Shown in pieces: positions 1-7,012 of a stretch of DNA of 9,926 nt. Location of the stretch: contig CAYUIQ010000293.1 of assembly GCA_964444795.1 (NCBI GenBank), positions 1 through 9,926 of the forward strand, read 5' to 3'. This DNA is from JABMRP01 sp964444795 (GTDB taxonomy: Bacteria > Planctomycetota > Planctomycetia > Pirellulales > Thermoguttaceae). Under the pieces are notes generated by a model that was given only the letters and a program-made list of their open reading frames with translations, ran no database searches and was not told the DNA's origin. Numbering within the stretch: position 1 is the stretch's first letter; each line of letters begins with the position of its first letter. Position numbers and translations under genes: made by a program.

Positions 1-84
1 AGTCCCCAGTCCCCAGTCCCCAGTCCCCAGTCCCCAGTCCCCAGTCCCCAGTCCCCAGTCCCTAGTCCCTAGTCCCTAGTCCCT
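1..84. repeat. Heptanucleotide tandem array (AGTCCCY)12, cut by the window start
   Basis: Twelve perfect end-to-end copies of a 7-bp unit: eight AGTCCCC (1-56) followed by four AGTCCCT (57-84). The array probably continues beyond the left edge. The plus strand is C-rich. The minus strand reads GGGGACT or AGGGACT repeatedly, so it has runs of three or four G separated by 3-4 nt, which meets the usual G-quadruplex pattern. The T-type units create CTAG, giving a TAG in all three frames on both strands. The next gene starts four bases after the last unit. Too short and without spacers, so not CRISPR. Confidence 0.97.
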
Positions 85-88
85 ACTT

Positions 89-1405
89 ATGCTCCCATTT
101 CACGAACGCACACGGCGGCGAATGGTGTTGGCCGGTTTTGTCGTATGCTGCGTCCTGCCGACGGCGGGCGTGGCTTTATGGAGTGTGTCGTGGTCGGGCG
201 CATCGCATATCGAAGCCGAGGCGCGGCGATTGGAGCGGGCGTTGGGGATGAGCGTTTCGTTGGCCCGGGTCGAGCATCCGCATCCCGGGGCCGTGCGATA
301 CGTCGGGCTCGAACTGGCCGAGCGCGAGACGGGCCAAACCGTATTGCGGTGCCCGACGGTTGAAGCGGAGTGGAAGGAGATCGACGACGAGGGGGGTGAT
401 TCCCGAAACACTCTGGTGTTGGTGGCTTCGGAGCCGGAGATCGAGGCCGCCGGGTTGGAGCCTCTGGGCGAATTGCTTCAGCGCATGTTCCGTCGGCGGA
501 TGTCTCCCGCGGAAGTCGACGTGCGGCTGGTGGCCGGCCGGGCGACGCTTTGCTCGGGCGAGACGACCCAAGCGTTTTCCGACCTGCAAGCCAGCGTCCG
601 GCCGGCGGCCGACGGGATCGAGGGTCTGCTCGATTTTCGCATCGTCGGCCACGATACGCCCGAGGTGGTTCGCGTCTACATGAAGCGAAACGCCCAGGCC
701 GATCCGCCGGCGCTGCACTGCGAGTTCTACACCGGCGGCGGCCTGATTCCTTGCCGCGTGCTGAAGGAGATCTGGCCCGTCTTTGGTCGTTTGGGGCCGA
801 AGAGTCTTTTCGGCGGACACGTGCGGCTGGTTCAATCGGAAGGGACCTGGGCAGGAGAACTGGCCGGGCGAGTCGATCGGGTCGATCTCGACGCGATTTC
901 ATCGGACCGTTTCCCACACCGGATCACCGGCACGGCCCAACTGACCGTTCGCCACGCTCGCTTTGGCCAGAATCGCTTGGAGCGGATCGATGGAACGCTA
1001 ATCGCTGGACCGGGCAATGTCGGCCGATCACTGATCGACGCGGCGGTCAACGAGTTGGGCTGGCGGCTGGGGATCGCTACGGTGGCCACCAGAGGCATGT
1101 TGTCTTACCAACAGTTAGCTTTCGATTTCTTCGTCGACGGCGGCGGTCTGCAGGTTCGCGGGCGTTGCTCCGACGAAATGGCGGGAGTCGTTTTGAGCGA
1201 TCCGTCGTCGGGTCTGCTCTTGGGCGAACCAAGCGTACAGCCGCAACCGCTGACGGCGCTGGCCCGAATGGCGGGCCCGATCGGCGCGGCGCAAGTGCCG
1301 GCCACGCACGAGGCGCAGTGGCTGGTGCGGTGGTTGCCGCGGACACAGGAAGCGGCAGATCATCTCACGGCCCGTCGACCTACGCCGGGGCGGTCGCTTC
1401 AATAG
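89..1405 (+). CDS. Membrane-anchored AsmA-like hypothetical protein
   Basis: 438 aa, not confidently recognised. A short basic N-terminus (RTRRR, residues 8-12) precedes one hydrophobic segment at about 13-32, so the protein is probably anchored in the inner membrane with the rest outside the cytoplasm. The remainder has alternating short beta-like stretches, with phrases such as GLELAERETG, VRLVAGRATL and ITGTAQLTVRHARF that resemble the repetitive beta-rich body of AsmA/DUF748-type proteins; this is a resemblance, not an assignment. No catalytic motif is visible. Start: an in-frame TAG at 77-79, inside the heptamer array, prevents extension upstream, and ATG 89 is the first start after it. 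There is no Shine-Dalgarno sequence, because the array occupies that space; ATG 122 (residue 12) is an alternative but also lacks one and would cut into the basic N-terminus. The 3' end overlaps convergent ccsA by 26 bp. Its partner genes, if any, lie outside the window. Confidence 0.72.
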   Translation: MLPFHERTRRRMVLAGFVVCCVLPTAGVALWSVSWSGASHIEAEARRLERALGMSVSLARVEHPHPGAVRYVGLELAERETGQTVLRCPTVEAEWKEIDDEGGDSRNTLVLVASEPEIEAAGLEPLGELLQRMFRRRMSPAEVDVRLVAGRATLCSGETTQAFSDLQASVRPAADGIEGLLDFRIVGHDTPEVVRVYMKRNAQADPPALHCEFYTGGGLIPCRVLKEIWPVFGRLGPKSLFGGHVRLVQSEGTWAGELAGRVDRVDLDAISSDRFPHRITGTAQLTVRHARFGQNRLERIDGTLIAGPGNVGRSLIDAAVNELGWRLGIATVATRGMLSYQQLAFDFFVDGGGLQVRGRCSDEMAGVVLSDPSSGLLLGEPSVQPQPLTALARMAGPIGAAQVPATHEAQWLVRWLPRTQEAADHLTARRPTPGRSLQ

Positions 1406-4328
1406 CCTTCTTTGGCGGCCTGCGCGTCTCCAATTGGTAGCGCACAATCGCCGCGGCGACGAACATCCAGTTGATGCCGGCGGTAATGGCCACCTGCAAC
1501 TGGCCGCCGGTTCCCGCGCCGTAGGAGTGTAATCCGCCGGGCAGCACGTAGTTCACACCGTACCAAGCCATCACGATCGCGGTGAATCCGACGACGGTGC
1601 CGACGGTCAGGCCGAAGTTGCCGAACCAACCGGCGTAGCGACCGTGGAGAATGGCCAGGTAGACCAGCGAGGAGATCAGCGCCCAGACTTCCTTGTTATC
1701 CCATCCCCAGAAGCGTCCCCAGGAGACGTCGGCCCAGAGGCCGCCGAGAATGGTGCCGCCCACCAACAGCAGCACGGCCACTTGGACGGCGCGGTAAATG
1801 AACTTGGCCAGCGTGGCGCAATTCTCCGGCGGACGGTTGGAAAGGGCTCCGGCGGGTATCGCGCGGTCGGTGGCCGGGCGGTGTCCCTTGGCCAGTGTCT
1901 CGGCCGAAGGAGTCAACGGACGGCGATACCGTCCGAACAGGTAGTAGGCCAGCGCGATGTTACCCAACCCCCAAGCCAAGGCGCCCGCGCCGTAACTGGC
2001 GGTGATCGTCAGTACGTGGATCAGCAGCCAGAGATTGCTGCGGAGGATCGGTTGGATGGTTCCGATCTCTTTGTCGAAGACCGGGGCGAAGTAGCCCAGG
2101 ACCGACGCTCCGAAGGCGATCAATGCCGCGGAGAACACGATCGCCTTGCGGCGATATACGTGTTCCAGGGGCCGATCCGCCAGTCCGCAATAGAGCGTCC
2201 AGGGGATGGTGACCAGGGCCAGCGCCGCGGAAACCATGGCACGGGGTAAATACCATAGTGAGGGGATCAGCACGGCCATTCCCACCAGCCAGGTCAGCCA
2301 GTCGTTGGCGCTGATCGACTGGGTGCCGACGTCGGCTCGCGGCATCAGGGCGAATAGCGAGTGCTCGCTGCTTCCGTAGCCCGTCCAGGCCAACTTGAGG
2401 AACACCCAGCAGGTAAACCCGGCGCGTACCACCAGGAGCACCCAACCGGCCGTATCCCACGCGGCCGGTTCGACCAGCGAGGCCTGTTTCTTCTCCAGGG
2501 GCGTCTGCTCCCAAGTAAACGGAGCGGCCGTGAACCGCCAGGCGACCTTCATCCCCGGCCATGTGAGCGGTACCAGCGCAAACCACATCCCCATCGCCGC
2601 CACGGTGATCGCCACGAAGACGACCGTCTCGAACATGTTCGTCACCGGCACCCAATCGGTGATCTTGTAGCGAAGCATCAGGCCGAAGGTGCCATAGTAG
2701 AGGCCGACGCCCAGCAAGATCATCCCCGACCAGAACATGCCCCTGCGGATCACGCCAAAGACCAAGCCGAAACAGATGGCCGCGGCGAAGCTAACGACCC
2801 ACGACCAGAAGAACGGATCGAGCTGGTTGTAATAGATTTCTCTCTCGGTGGCCTCGGCGGCGGGATACGCGCTGGCGACGAGCAGATCGTCGTTGCGGTC
2901 GACGATCCGCAGTTTCTGGCGATACGGTTCGATCGCTCGCCCCAACTTCTGCACGGCGGCGGCGAACCGGACGGTTGCTTCGGAGAATTTCTTCGCTCGC
3001 TTTGGCGAGTCGGAGGCCATTAGATAGGCTTCCTTCACTTCGTCAAACGCTTCGCGGATCTCGTCCCGCATCGGGCTCAACTCTTCAATCGCCCTTTCCC
3101 GGGCTTTGGAGTCGAGGTAGACGTAGAGCAGTTCGTCCGGTGCGTGTAGCAGCATCTCCAGGCTGATCCACGGGGGCGTTTCGTCTTCCAACACCCGCAG
3201 GTCTTCCAAGGCCACGGGACTGAGGCCGGGAACCAGTGCCAGGGAGCCAACGCCGTGGTCGTACAGCGCGGCCCAACTCTCGCGAGCATGGCGCGTGAGA
3301 AGGGTCGCATCGGCGGCCAATGCGGCGATCCCATCGCGAATCTTCTGGCGAGTTTTTCCCTTAATGTCCGCCGGCAATTCGGGCGGGTTGTCTCGCAGTT
3401 GGGCGAGTTGCTCGGCCAGCAGCGCGGCCGATTCCGCGAGCGATTGAATGCGTGGCTGGAGCGCCTTCCGCCGGGAATTGGGAGGTAACGACCGGCCGTG
3501 CTGGGCCGAGCCCTCCTGATTCTCCCTGGTGCGATCCAGCGCCGCTTGAGCCGATAGGGTGTTCCGCAAAGCGATCTCGACCGGTCGCATGAAATCCAGC
3601 GCCGGGGCTAATTCGTCGAACCGCCTTTTGTCCCGTCGCAGTTTCGTCTGCGCACCCAGGATCCTTTCAAAACTTCCGGAGAATCGGCTGGAGCTATTAT
3701 CGAGCCACGAGTCGTTGACGCCGATCATGCGAAATAGTTCGTACGCCCCGTAGAGTTCCCAGACTTTCTCGTCGATGCCGGTTGGTTTGAATTTCTCGCC
3801 ACGGCTGACGATGGCTCTTCGCCGCAGTTGAATCTCAGTGTACTGCGTCTGCAATGCCCTGGCTTGTTCCATCTGGTGCGGTGAAACGTATTTCAACCGT
3901 TTGCTCGCGCTGTTGTGCGTGGGCACCTCGACCTTGGCTCGAATCGCCTCGTGTTCGGCCTTGAGAAAAGGGACCTGTTCCCACTTTTCCGGTTCGATCA
4001 TCCAACTGAAAATCAACTCGGTGGCGGTAAACTTACGCTGGCGATCGTCGGGAAACAGCGTCTTCGCCCCGTCCATGGCCGGAGACGACCAATCGACGTC
4101 GGGCAGCGCCTTGCGGAGTTCCAGCGTCGGATTCGCTCGGCCACACATCTTCTCCGCGCTCGATCGGGCCAGCGTGTCCATGGGCATAATCCGGCCGTCG
4201 CGGAAGACGGGCATCTGCTCCCAGGCCGACCAGTCCAGCGCGTCGTCGGACTCTTCGGCGGTGGCCCCGAGGCCGATCCCGGTTAGGAGTAATGCGCCCA
4301 GAAGAATGAAAGCCGTTCGATGAACCAT
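1380..4328 (-). CDS. ccsA: Cytochrome c biogenesis protein CcsA (system II), with large N-terminal domain
   Basis: 982 aa. CcsA (ResC) works with ResB to carry haem across the membrane and attach it to CxxCH motifs of apocytochromes c. Residues 1-24 form a signal peptide or first TM. An extracytoplasmic region of about 480 residues follows, containing GRIMPMDTLAR (45-55), a motif I associate with long CcsA proteins of Bacteroidetes and Planctomycetes, and a Gln/Ala/Leu-rich coiled-coil-like part. From about 505 there are many TM helices with the family hallmarks: PVTNMFET (561-568), a His in LLIHVLTI (H771), the tryptophan-rich haem-binding WWD motif WGRFWGWDNKEVWAL (870-884), LHGR (H895) and GGLHSYG (H934). 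Start: the reading frame opens at a TTG at 4373, but ATG 4328 begins a good signal peptide and has AGGA nine bases upstream, while the extra 15 residues are translated spacer repeat. It lies 56 bp downstream of resB and is probably co-transcribed. No CcdA or ResA is seen here. Confidence 0.93.
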   Translation of the reverse strand: MVHRTAFILLGALLLTGIGLGATAEESDDALDWSAWEQMPVFRDGRIMPMDTLARSSAEKMCGRANPTLELRKALPDVDWSSPAMDGAKTLFPDDRQRKFTATELIFSWMIEPEKWEQVPFLKAEHEAIRAKVEVPTHNSASKRLKYVSPHQMEQARALQTQYTEIQLRRRAIVSRGEKFKPTGIDEKVWELYGAYELFRMIGVNDSWLDNSSSRFSGSFERILGAQTKLRRDKRRFDELAPALDFMRPVEIALRNTLSAQAALDRTRENQEGSAQHGRSLPPNSRRKALQPRIQSLAESAALLAEQLAQLRDNPPELPADIKGKTRQKIRDGIAALAADATLLTRHARESWAALYDHGVGSLALVPGLSPVALEDLRVLEDETPPWISLEMLLHAPDELLYVYLDSKARERAIEELSPMRDEIREAFDEVKEAYLMASDSPKRAKKFSEATVRFAAAVQKLGRAIEPYRQKLRIVDRNDDLLVASAYPAAEATEREIYYNQLDPFFWSWVVSFAAAICFGLVFGVIRRGMFWSGMILLGVGLYYGTFGLMLRYKITDWVPVTNMFETVVFVAITVAAMGMWFALVPLTWPGMKVAWRFTAAPFTWEQTPLEKKQASLVEPAAWDTAGWVLLVVRAGFTCWVFLKLAWTGYGSSEHSLFALMPRADVGTQSISANDWLTWLVGMAVLIPSLWYLPRAMVSAALALVTIPWTLYCGLADRPLEHVYRRKAIVFSAALIAFGASVLGYFAPVFDKEIGTIQPILRSNLWLLIHVLTITASYGAGALAWGLGNIALAYYLFGRYRRPLTPSAETLAKGHRPATDRAIPAGALSNRPPENCATLAKFIYRAVQVAVLLLVGGTILGGLWADVSWGRFWGWDNKEVWALISSLVYLAILHGRYAGWFGNFGLTVGTVVGFTAIVMAWYGVNYVLPGGLHSYGAGTGGQLQVAITAGINWMFVAAAIVRYQLETRRPPKKAIEATAPA

Positions 4329-4370
4329 GAATCGATGTCCTGCAGTCGGAAAATACCAATATCCAAAAAA

Positions 4371-4399
4371 CAATGACCAAATCGCTAATCACCAATCGC
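4371..4399. repeat. Degenerate heptamer repeat in the resB-ccsA spacer
   Basis: Plus-strand units CAATGAC (4371-4377), CAAATCGC (4378-4385), TAATCAC (4386-4392) and CAATCGC (4393-4399); on the minus strand roughly GYGATTR repeated. It is AT-rich against GC-rich coding flanks. The resB stop codon (TAG, 4387-4385) lies across the second and third units, so the repeat encodes the last residues of ResB. A different sequence from the AGTCCCY array but the same period. Confidence 0.55.
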
Positions 4400-6787
4400 T
4401 ACTTTCTTCTTCTTGCGATGAAAATATGTTCGCATGTAGAAAATAATGGCGATGCCGGCGGTGATCATCAGCGAGCCGGCGTACTTGATGCCTCGTCCGG
4501 GGTCGTAGTTCATGGAGAAGACCGAGCCGTACACGAGGTCGGTGGGGGCAAAATCACCGGTTAACTCGTGGAAATCGGGATTGTAGTACCGAGAACCGTC
4601 GCTCTCTTGGCTGATGGCCTTTACCGGCTCGAAGCTCGACTGAAACATGCGGTAGGATCGTCCGGACTCTGGATCGGCAAAGTCGATCGGCTCGTTCAAC
4701 TCGATCTGGACGTCCTCCAAAAGGGACTCTCCCTCAGGGTCGGCGGAGAGAAAATCAACCCGACTGGCATAGCGGCGCACGTCGTCGGTTCCCAGGTCGA
4801 GACTCTTAATGAACCCCTCCAAGCGGACGCGAAATCCCAACGAGAGTTCGTCCTGGTTCAGCGAGATGGCCACCCGCCGGCCCTTTCCCCGGATCTCTTC
4901 TCGCTGTTCCGGTTGGAGGTAACGAAACAGATGCCGCCCGGGCATGTGGGCCAGCCAGAATTCCCTCTCGTTGGAGTCCACTGTCAGCCGCACTTTGACC
5001 TGGGGTTGTTTTCTCTGCCCTCCCCTCTCCTTGTTCACAAACGCCTTGCCCACCATGCGCCAACCGCGGAAGTCGACGGGATCGAACTCGGCGACGACCA
5101 ACTGCATGGGAGCTTCAAACTGGTCGATCGTTACGATATGCTCGGGTTTGAGGCCCTTTTTCCGGTCGCTCTCGCTTGCTTCCATGACCGGCAGAGGACC
5201 TCTGACTTCCACCTTCGGCGAACGCCACTCGCGGCAATAAAGCCTGCGGTCGGCCCCTTGGAAAACGTCGATCCGCGGGGTCCCGTGTCGGTGGGCCAAT
5301 TCCTCCAGCAATGGGCCAACGTCGGCCGGTGGTGTGTCCTGGTCGCGGACCACTTGCTGGAGCCAGGGACCGTGACGGCGGGCCAACCCTTCGAGCAACC
5401 GGAAAGCATCGGCCGGCGGCCTTTCCTGACCGCGGACCAGTTGCGCAAGCCACGGGCGGACCTCTTGCTGGAACGACGCACGGACGTAATCCTCCAGCCA
5501 CGGCACGTCGGTCAGTGGGCCGGCGTCGATCCAATAGACGCCGAAAACACCCTGGCGATAGTCCTGTTGGTTGAGTTCGGGGGCGTCGGCTCGCAACGCG
5601 ATCCCGACCGGCGAATCACCGTGCCCGTGGAGCTTCAAGCGGATCTCGGTATGCGGCCAGAAGGTAAATCCGGTGGCTTCGACCGTCAGACCCGTCGCTT
5701 CCGATTTCTTCTTCGAGTCGGTCAGCGGAAACCGTGTCGGCCGGTGAGCCGGATCAACGGCCCCGCGGTGCCAGTCTTCGGCCAAATCGGCAACGCCGAC
5801 GTGGAACTTGCGGCCGCCAACGTGCAGCACCAACTGGCCCAACGTACCCAGCGGTCCCACCGGAGCACTGTCCATGAACGCCCGCGTTTCCTCGAAACTA
5901 CCGGTGACCCAGTAGGTGATGTGCGGGTTTGGGGACGAACTTCCCGTTCCATAAGGTCGCGGATCGTTCTGTCGGCTTGCCGGAGCAATCGTCAACTCGA
6001 CCGGATGCCAGGTCCGCGGCAAGGCCGATTCGTCTGCTTCCGGCGGGCTCGTTTCGTTTGCTTCCGCCGGTTTCTCTCGGATCAGCAGCGTCAACGGCCT
6101 GGGCCGCATGTAACCGGAATCGCCGTAGTAGTCCAATACCTCCAGCTTGATCTTGTCCTCATCGAAAAGCACATCGCCGGCATGGTTCCGATAACCGTAC
6201 GCCCAAGGAAACGGAAACCGATCGTCGTAATCTTCCCAGTTGAACGGGCCGCCGATAAACGGCACGGTGATCTGCTCCAACTCGTCGGAACCGTCGTCCG
6301 GCTCGGGATGGATCGTCAAACGGAAGTGGGCTGTATTGCTAAATGCCACGCCGATAGGACGTCCCTCGGGCAGCCCTTCGTACACGGTCAGATTGGCCTC
6401 CACGCCCCCGCGGCGGCTAACCCAGCAGCCGAAAAGCAGCACGAGGATGCCGGCGTGCGTGACGAGGAATCCCACGTGACGCCGCTTCCAGGGAAACCGG
6501 ACCAGCGCGGCGTTGAGCACGTTGATACCCAGCACGGCCAGCAACACGGCAAACCAGCCGGTTCGGTAGATCGCGAATCGGGCCACCGAGTCGCCGTAGC
6601 GGCTGGCGATATACGTGGCCCAGGCCAGCACGATGGCCAACAACGCAATCAACACGACGGCCAAACCCAGCGACGCCGACTTCTTGAACAGCCAGAGCGG
6701 AACGAAGAACAGCCATTCCGTCGGGGAGTGGGCGGAAGTAGGCGCGGGTGACCGTTGATCGGTGGGTCGATGTTTGGAAGAGGGCAT
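4385..6787 (-). CDS. resB: Cytochrome c biogenesis protein ResB (Ccs1)
   Basis: 800 aa. ResB is the partner of CcsA in system II cytochrome c maturation; together they form the haem delivery and ligation complex in the inner membrane. A polar 25-residue N-terminus is followed by three TM segments (about 38-61, 77-95 and 104-124). The third carries the family's HVGFLVTHAGILVLLFG stretch with H111. A very large extracytoplasmic region of about 640 residues follows, then a last TM at 769-789 and a Lys-rich cytoplasmic tail. YRMFQSSFEP near the C-terminus is typical of the family. It is longer than the roughly 450-550 aa of many ResB proteins, partly because of an internal 29-residue tandem duplication (445-502). 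Start: the frame opens at TTG 6799, but ATG 6787 is preferred; neither has a clear Shine-Dalgarno. It is the first gene of the resB-ccsA pair. The final residues VAIGD are encoded by the spacer repeat. Confidence 0.9.
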   Translation of the reverse strand: MPSSKHRPTDQRSPAPTSAHSPTEWLFFVPLWLFKKSASLGLAVVLIALLAIVLAWATYIASRYGDSVARFAIYRTGWFAVLLAVLGINVLNAALVRFPWKRRHVGFLVTHAGILVLLFGCWVSRRGGVEANLTVYEGLPEGRPIGVAFSNTAHFRLTIHPEPDDGSDELEQITVPFIGGPFNWEDYDDRFPFPWAYGYRNHAGDVLFDEDKIKLEVLDYYGDSGYMRPRPLTLLIREKPAEANETSPPEADESALPRTWHPVELTIAPASRQNDPRPYGTGSSSPNPHITYWVTGSFEETRAFMDSAPVGPLGTLGQLVLHVGGRKFHVGVADLAEDWHRGAVDPAHRPTRFPLTDSKKKSEATGLTVEATGFTFWPHTEIRLKLHGHGDSPVGIALRADAPELNQQDYRQGVFGVYWIDAGPLTDVPWLEDYVRASFQQEVRPWLAQLVRGQERPPADAFRLLEGLARRHGPWLQQVVRDQDTPPADVGPLLEELAHRHGTPRIDVFQGADRRLYCREWRSPKVEVRGPLPVMEASESDRKKGLKPEHIVTIDQFEAPMQLVVAEFDPVDFRGWRMVGKAFVNKERGGQRKQPQVKVRLTVDSNEREFWLAHMPGRHLFRYLQPEQREEIRGKGRRVAISLNQDELSLGFRVRLEGFIKSLDLGTDDVRRYASRVDFLSADPEGESLLEDVQIELNEPIDFADPESGRSYRMFQSSFEPVKAISQESDGSRYYNPDFHELTGDFAPTDLVYGSVFSMNYDPGRGIKYAGSLMITAGIAIIFYMRTYFHRKKKKVAIGD
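5282..5455 (-). repeat. 87-bp tandem duplication inside resB (2 copies)
   Basis: Two adjacent 87-bp copies, 5369-5455 and 5282-5368, encode residues 445-473 and 474-502 of ResB. Aligned by hand, 19 of 29 residues and 63 of 87 bases match. Shared anchors are PWL at the start, VR, Q, PPAD in the middle, LLE, LA and RHG at the end. No gap is needed and the frame is kept. The divergence shows that it is not a recent or assembly duplication. Confidence 0.88.
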
Positions 6788-6854
6788 GGAGCGTTTCAAG
6801 ACGGGGAACAGGGGGCGGGAACCGGTTGGGGGATCACCGAGGATACCATACCCG

Positions 6855-6883
6855 ATTATAGGGCTTCGCCGCCGCGAAAGACA
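6855..6883 (-). promoter_or_regulatory. Possible resB-ccsA promoter
   Basis: On the minus strand a perfect TATAAT (6860-6855) lies 67 bp upstream of the ResB ATG. At a 17-bp spacer the -35 position reads TGTCTT (6883-6878), a very poor match to TTGACA, and there is no extended -10 TG. Position and -10 are good, the -35 is not, so this is a tentative call. It lies between the REP-like pair and resB, so it would separate resB-ccsA from the upstream cluster. Confidence 0.35.
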
Positions 6884-6919
6884 GGGTTGGCGGCCCGGAG
6901 ACGGGTAATGGGGGCATGG

Positions 6920-6980
6920 GTAGCTACCGTCGCCAGACGGTGGGATTGGGCTCGGCCCACGGTCTGGCGACCGTAGCTAC
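6920..6980. repeat. Inverted pair of REP-like elements (BIME-like)
   Basis: Two 25-nt arms, 6920-6944 and 6956-6980, are inverted copies of each other with 23 of 25 matches and an 11-nt centre. Each arm, read inward, has GTAG, then CT, then a 6-bp stem with loop GCCA, then GGG. The left stem is ACCGTC/GACGGT (6926-6941); the right, read on the minus strand, is ACGGTC/GACCGT (6974-6959). The two arm differences (arm positions 9 and 20) are base-pairing partners within each stem, C-G in one and G-C in the other. GTAG before a short hairpin matches the known layout of REP elements mobilised by RAYT transposases. There is no T-run on either side, so it is not a typical intrinsic terminator, though it may end or stabilise the transcript of the upstream ompA-type gene. 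Confidence 0.8.
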
Positions 6981-7012
6981 ACGGCGGTGGAAACTCCGAC
7001 TTCCCACTCAAC

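Noticed and set aside
1..84. CRISPR array
   Set aside because: The 7-bp units abut with no spacers between them.
550..1440. 296-codon plus-strand frame overlapping the AsmA-like gene
   Set aside because: Arg/Gly-rich frame-shifted shadow of the 89-1405 gene, with no hydrophobic or domain structure.
4329..4373. TTG start at 4373 adding 15 residues to CcsA
   Set aside because: No ribosome site, and the added residues come from the AT-rich repeat spacer; ATG 4328 starts a normal signal peptide with AGGA upstream.
4568..6751. 727-codon plus-strand open frame opposite resB
   Set aside because: It lies wholly antisense to a clear ResB with TM segments and family motifs. The translation is rich in Arg, Gln, His and Pro without domains, as expected of a GC-rich shadow frame.
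6920..6980. Intrinsic terminator of the OmpA-type gene
   Set aside because: The stem is strong but no T-run follows on the minus strand, and the arm differences favour two small hairpins over one long one. A role in transcript ending is possible but not shown.
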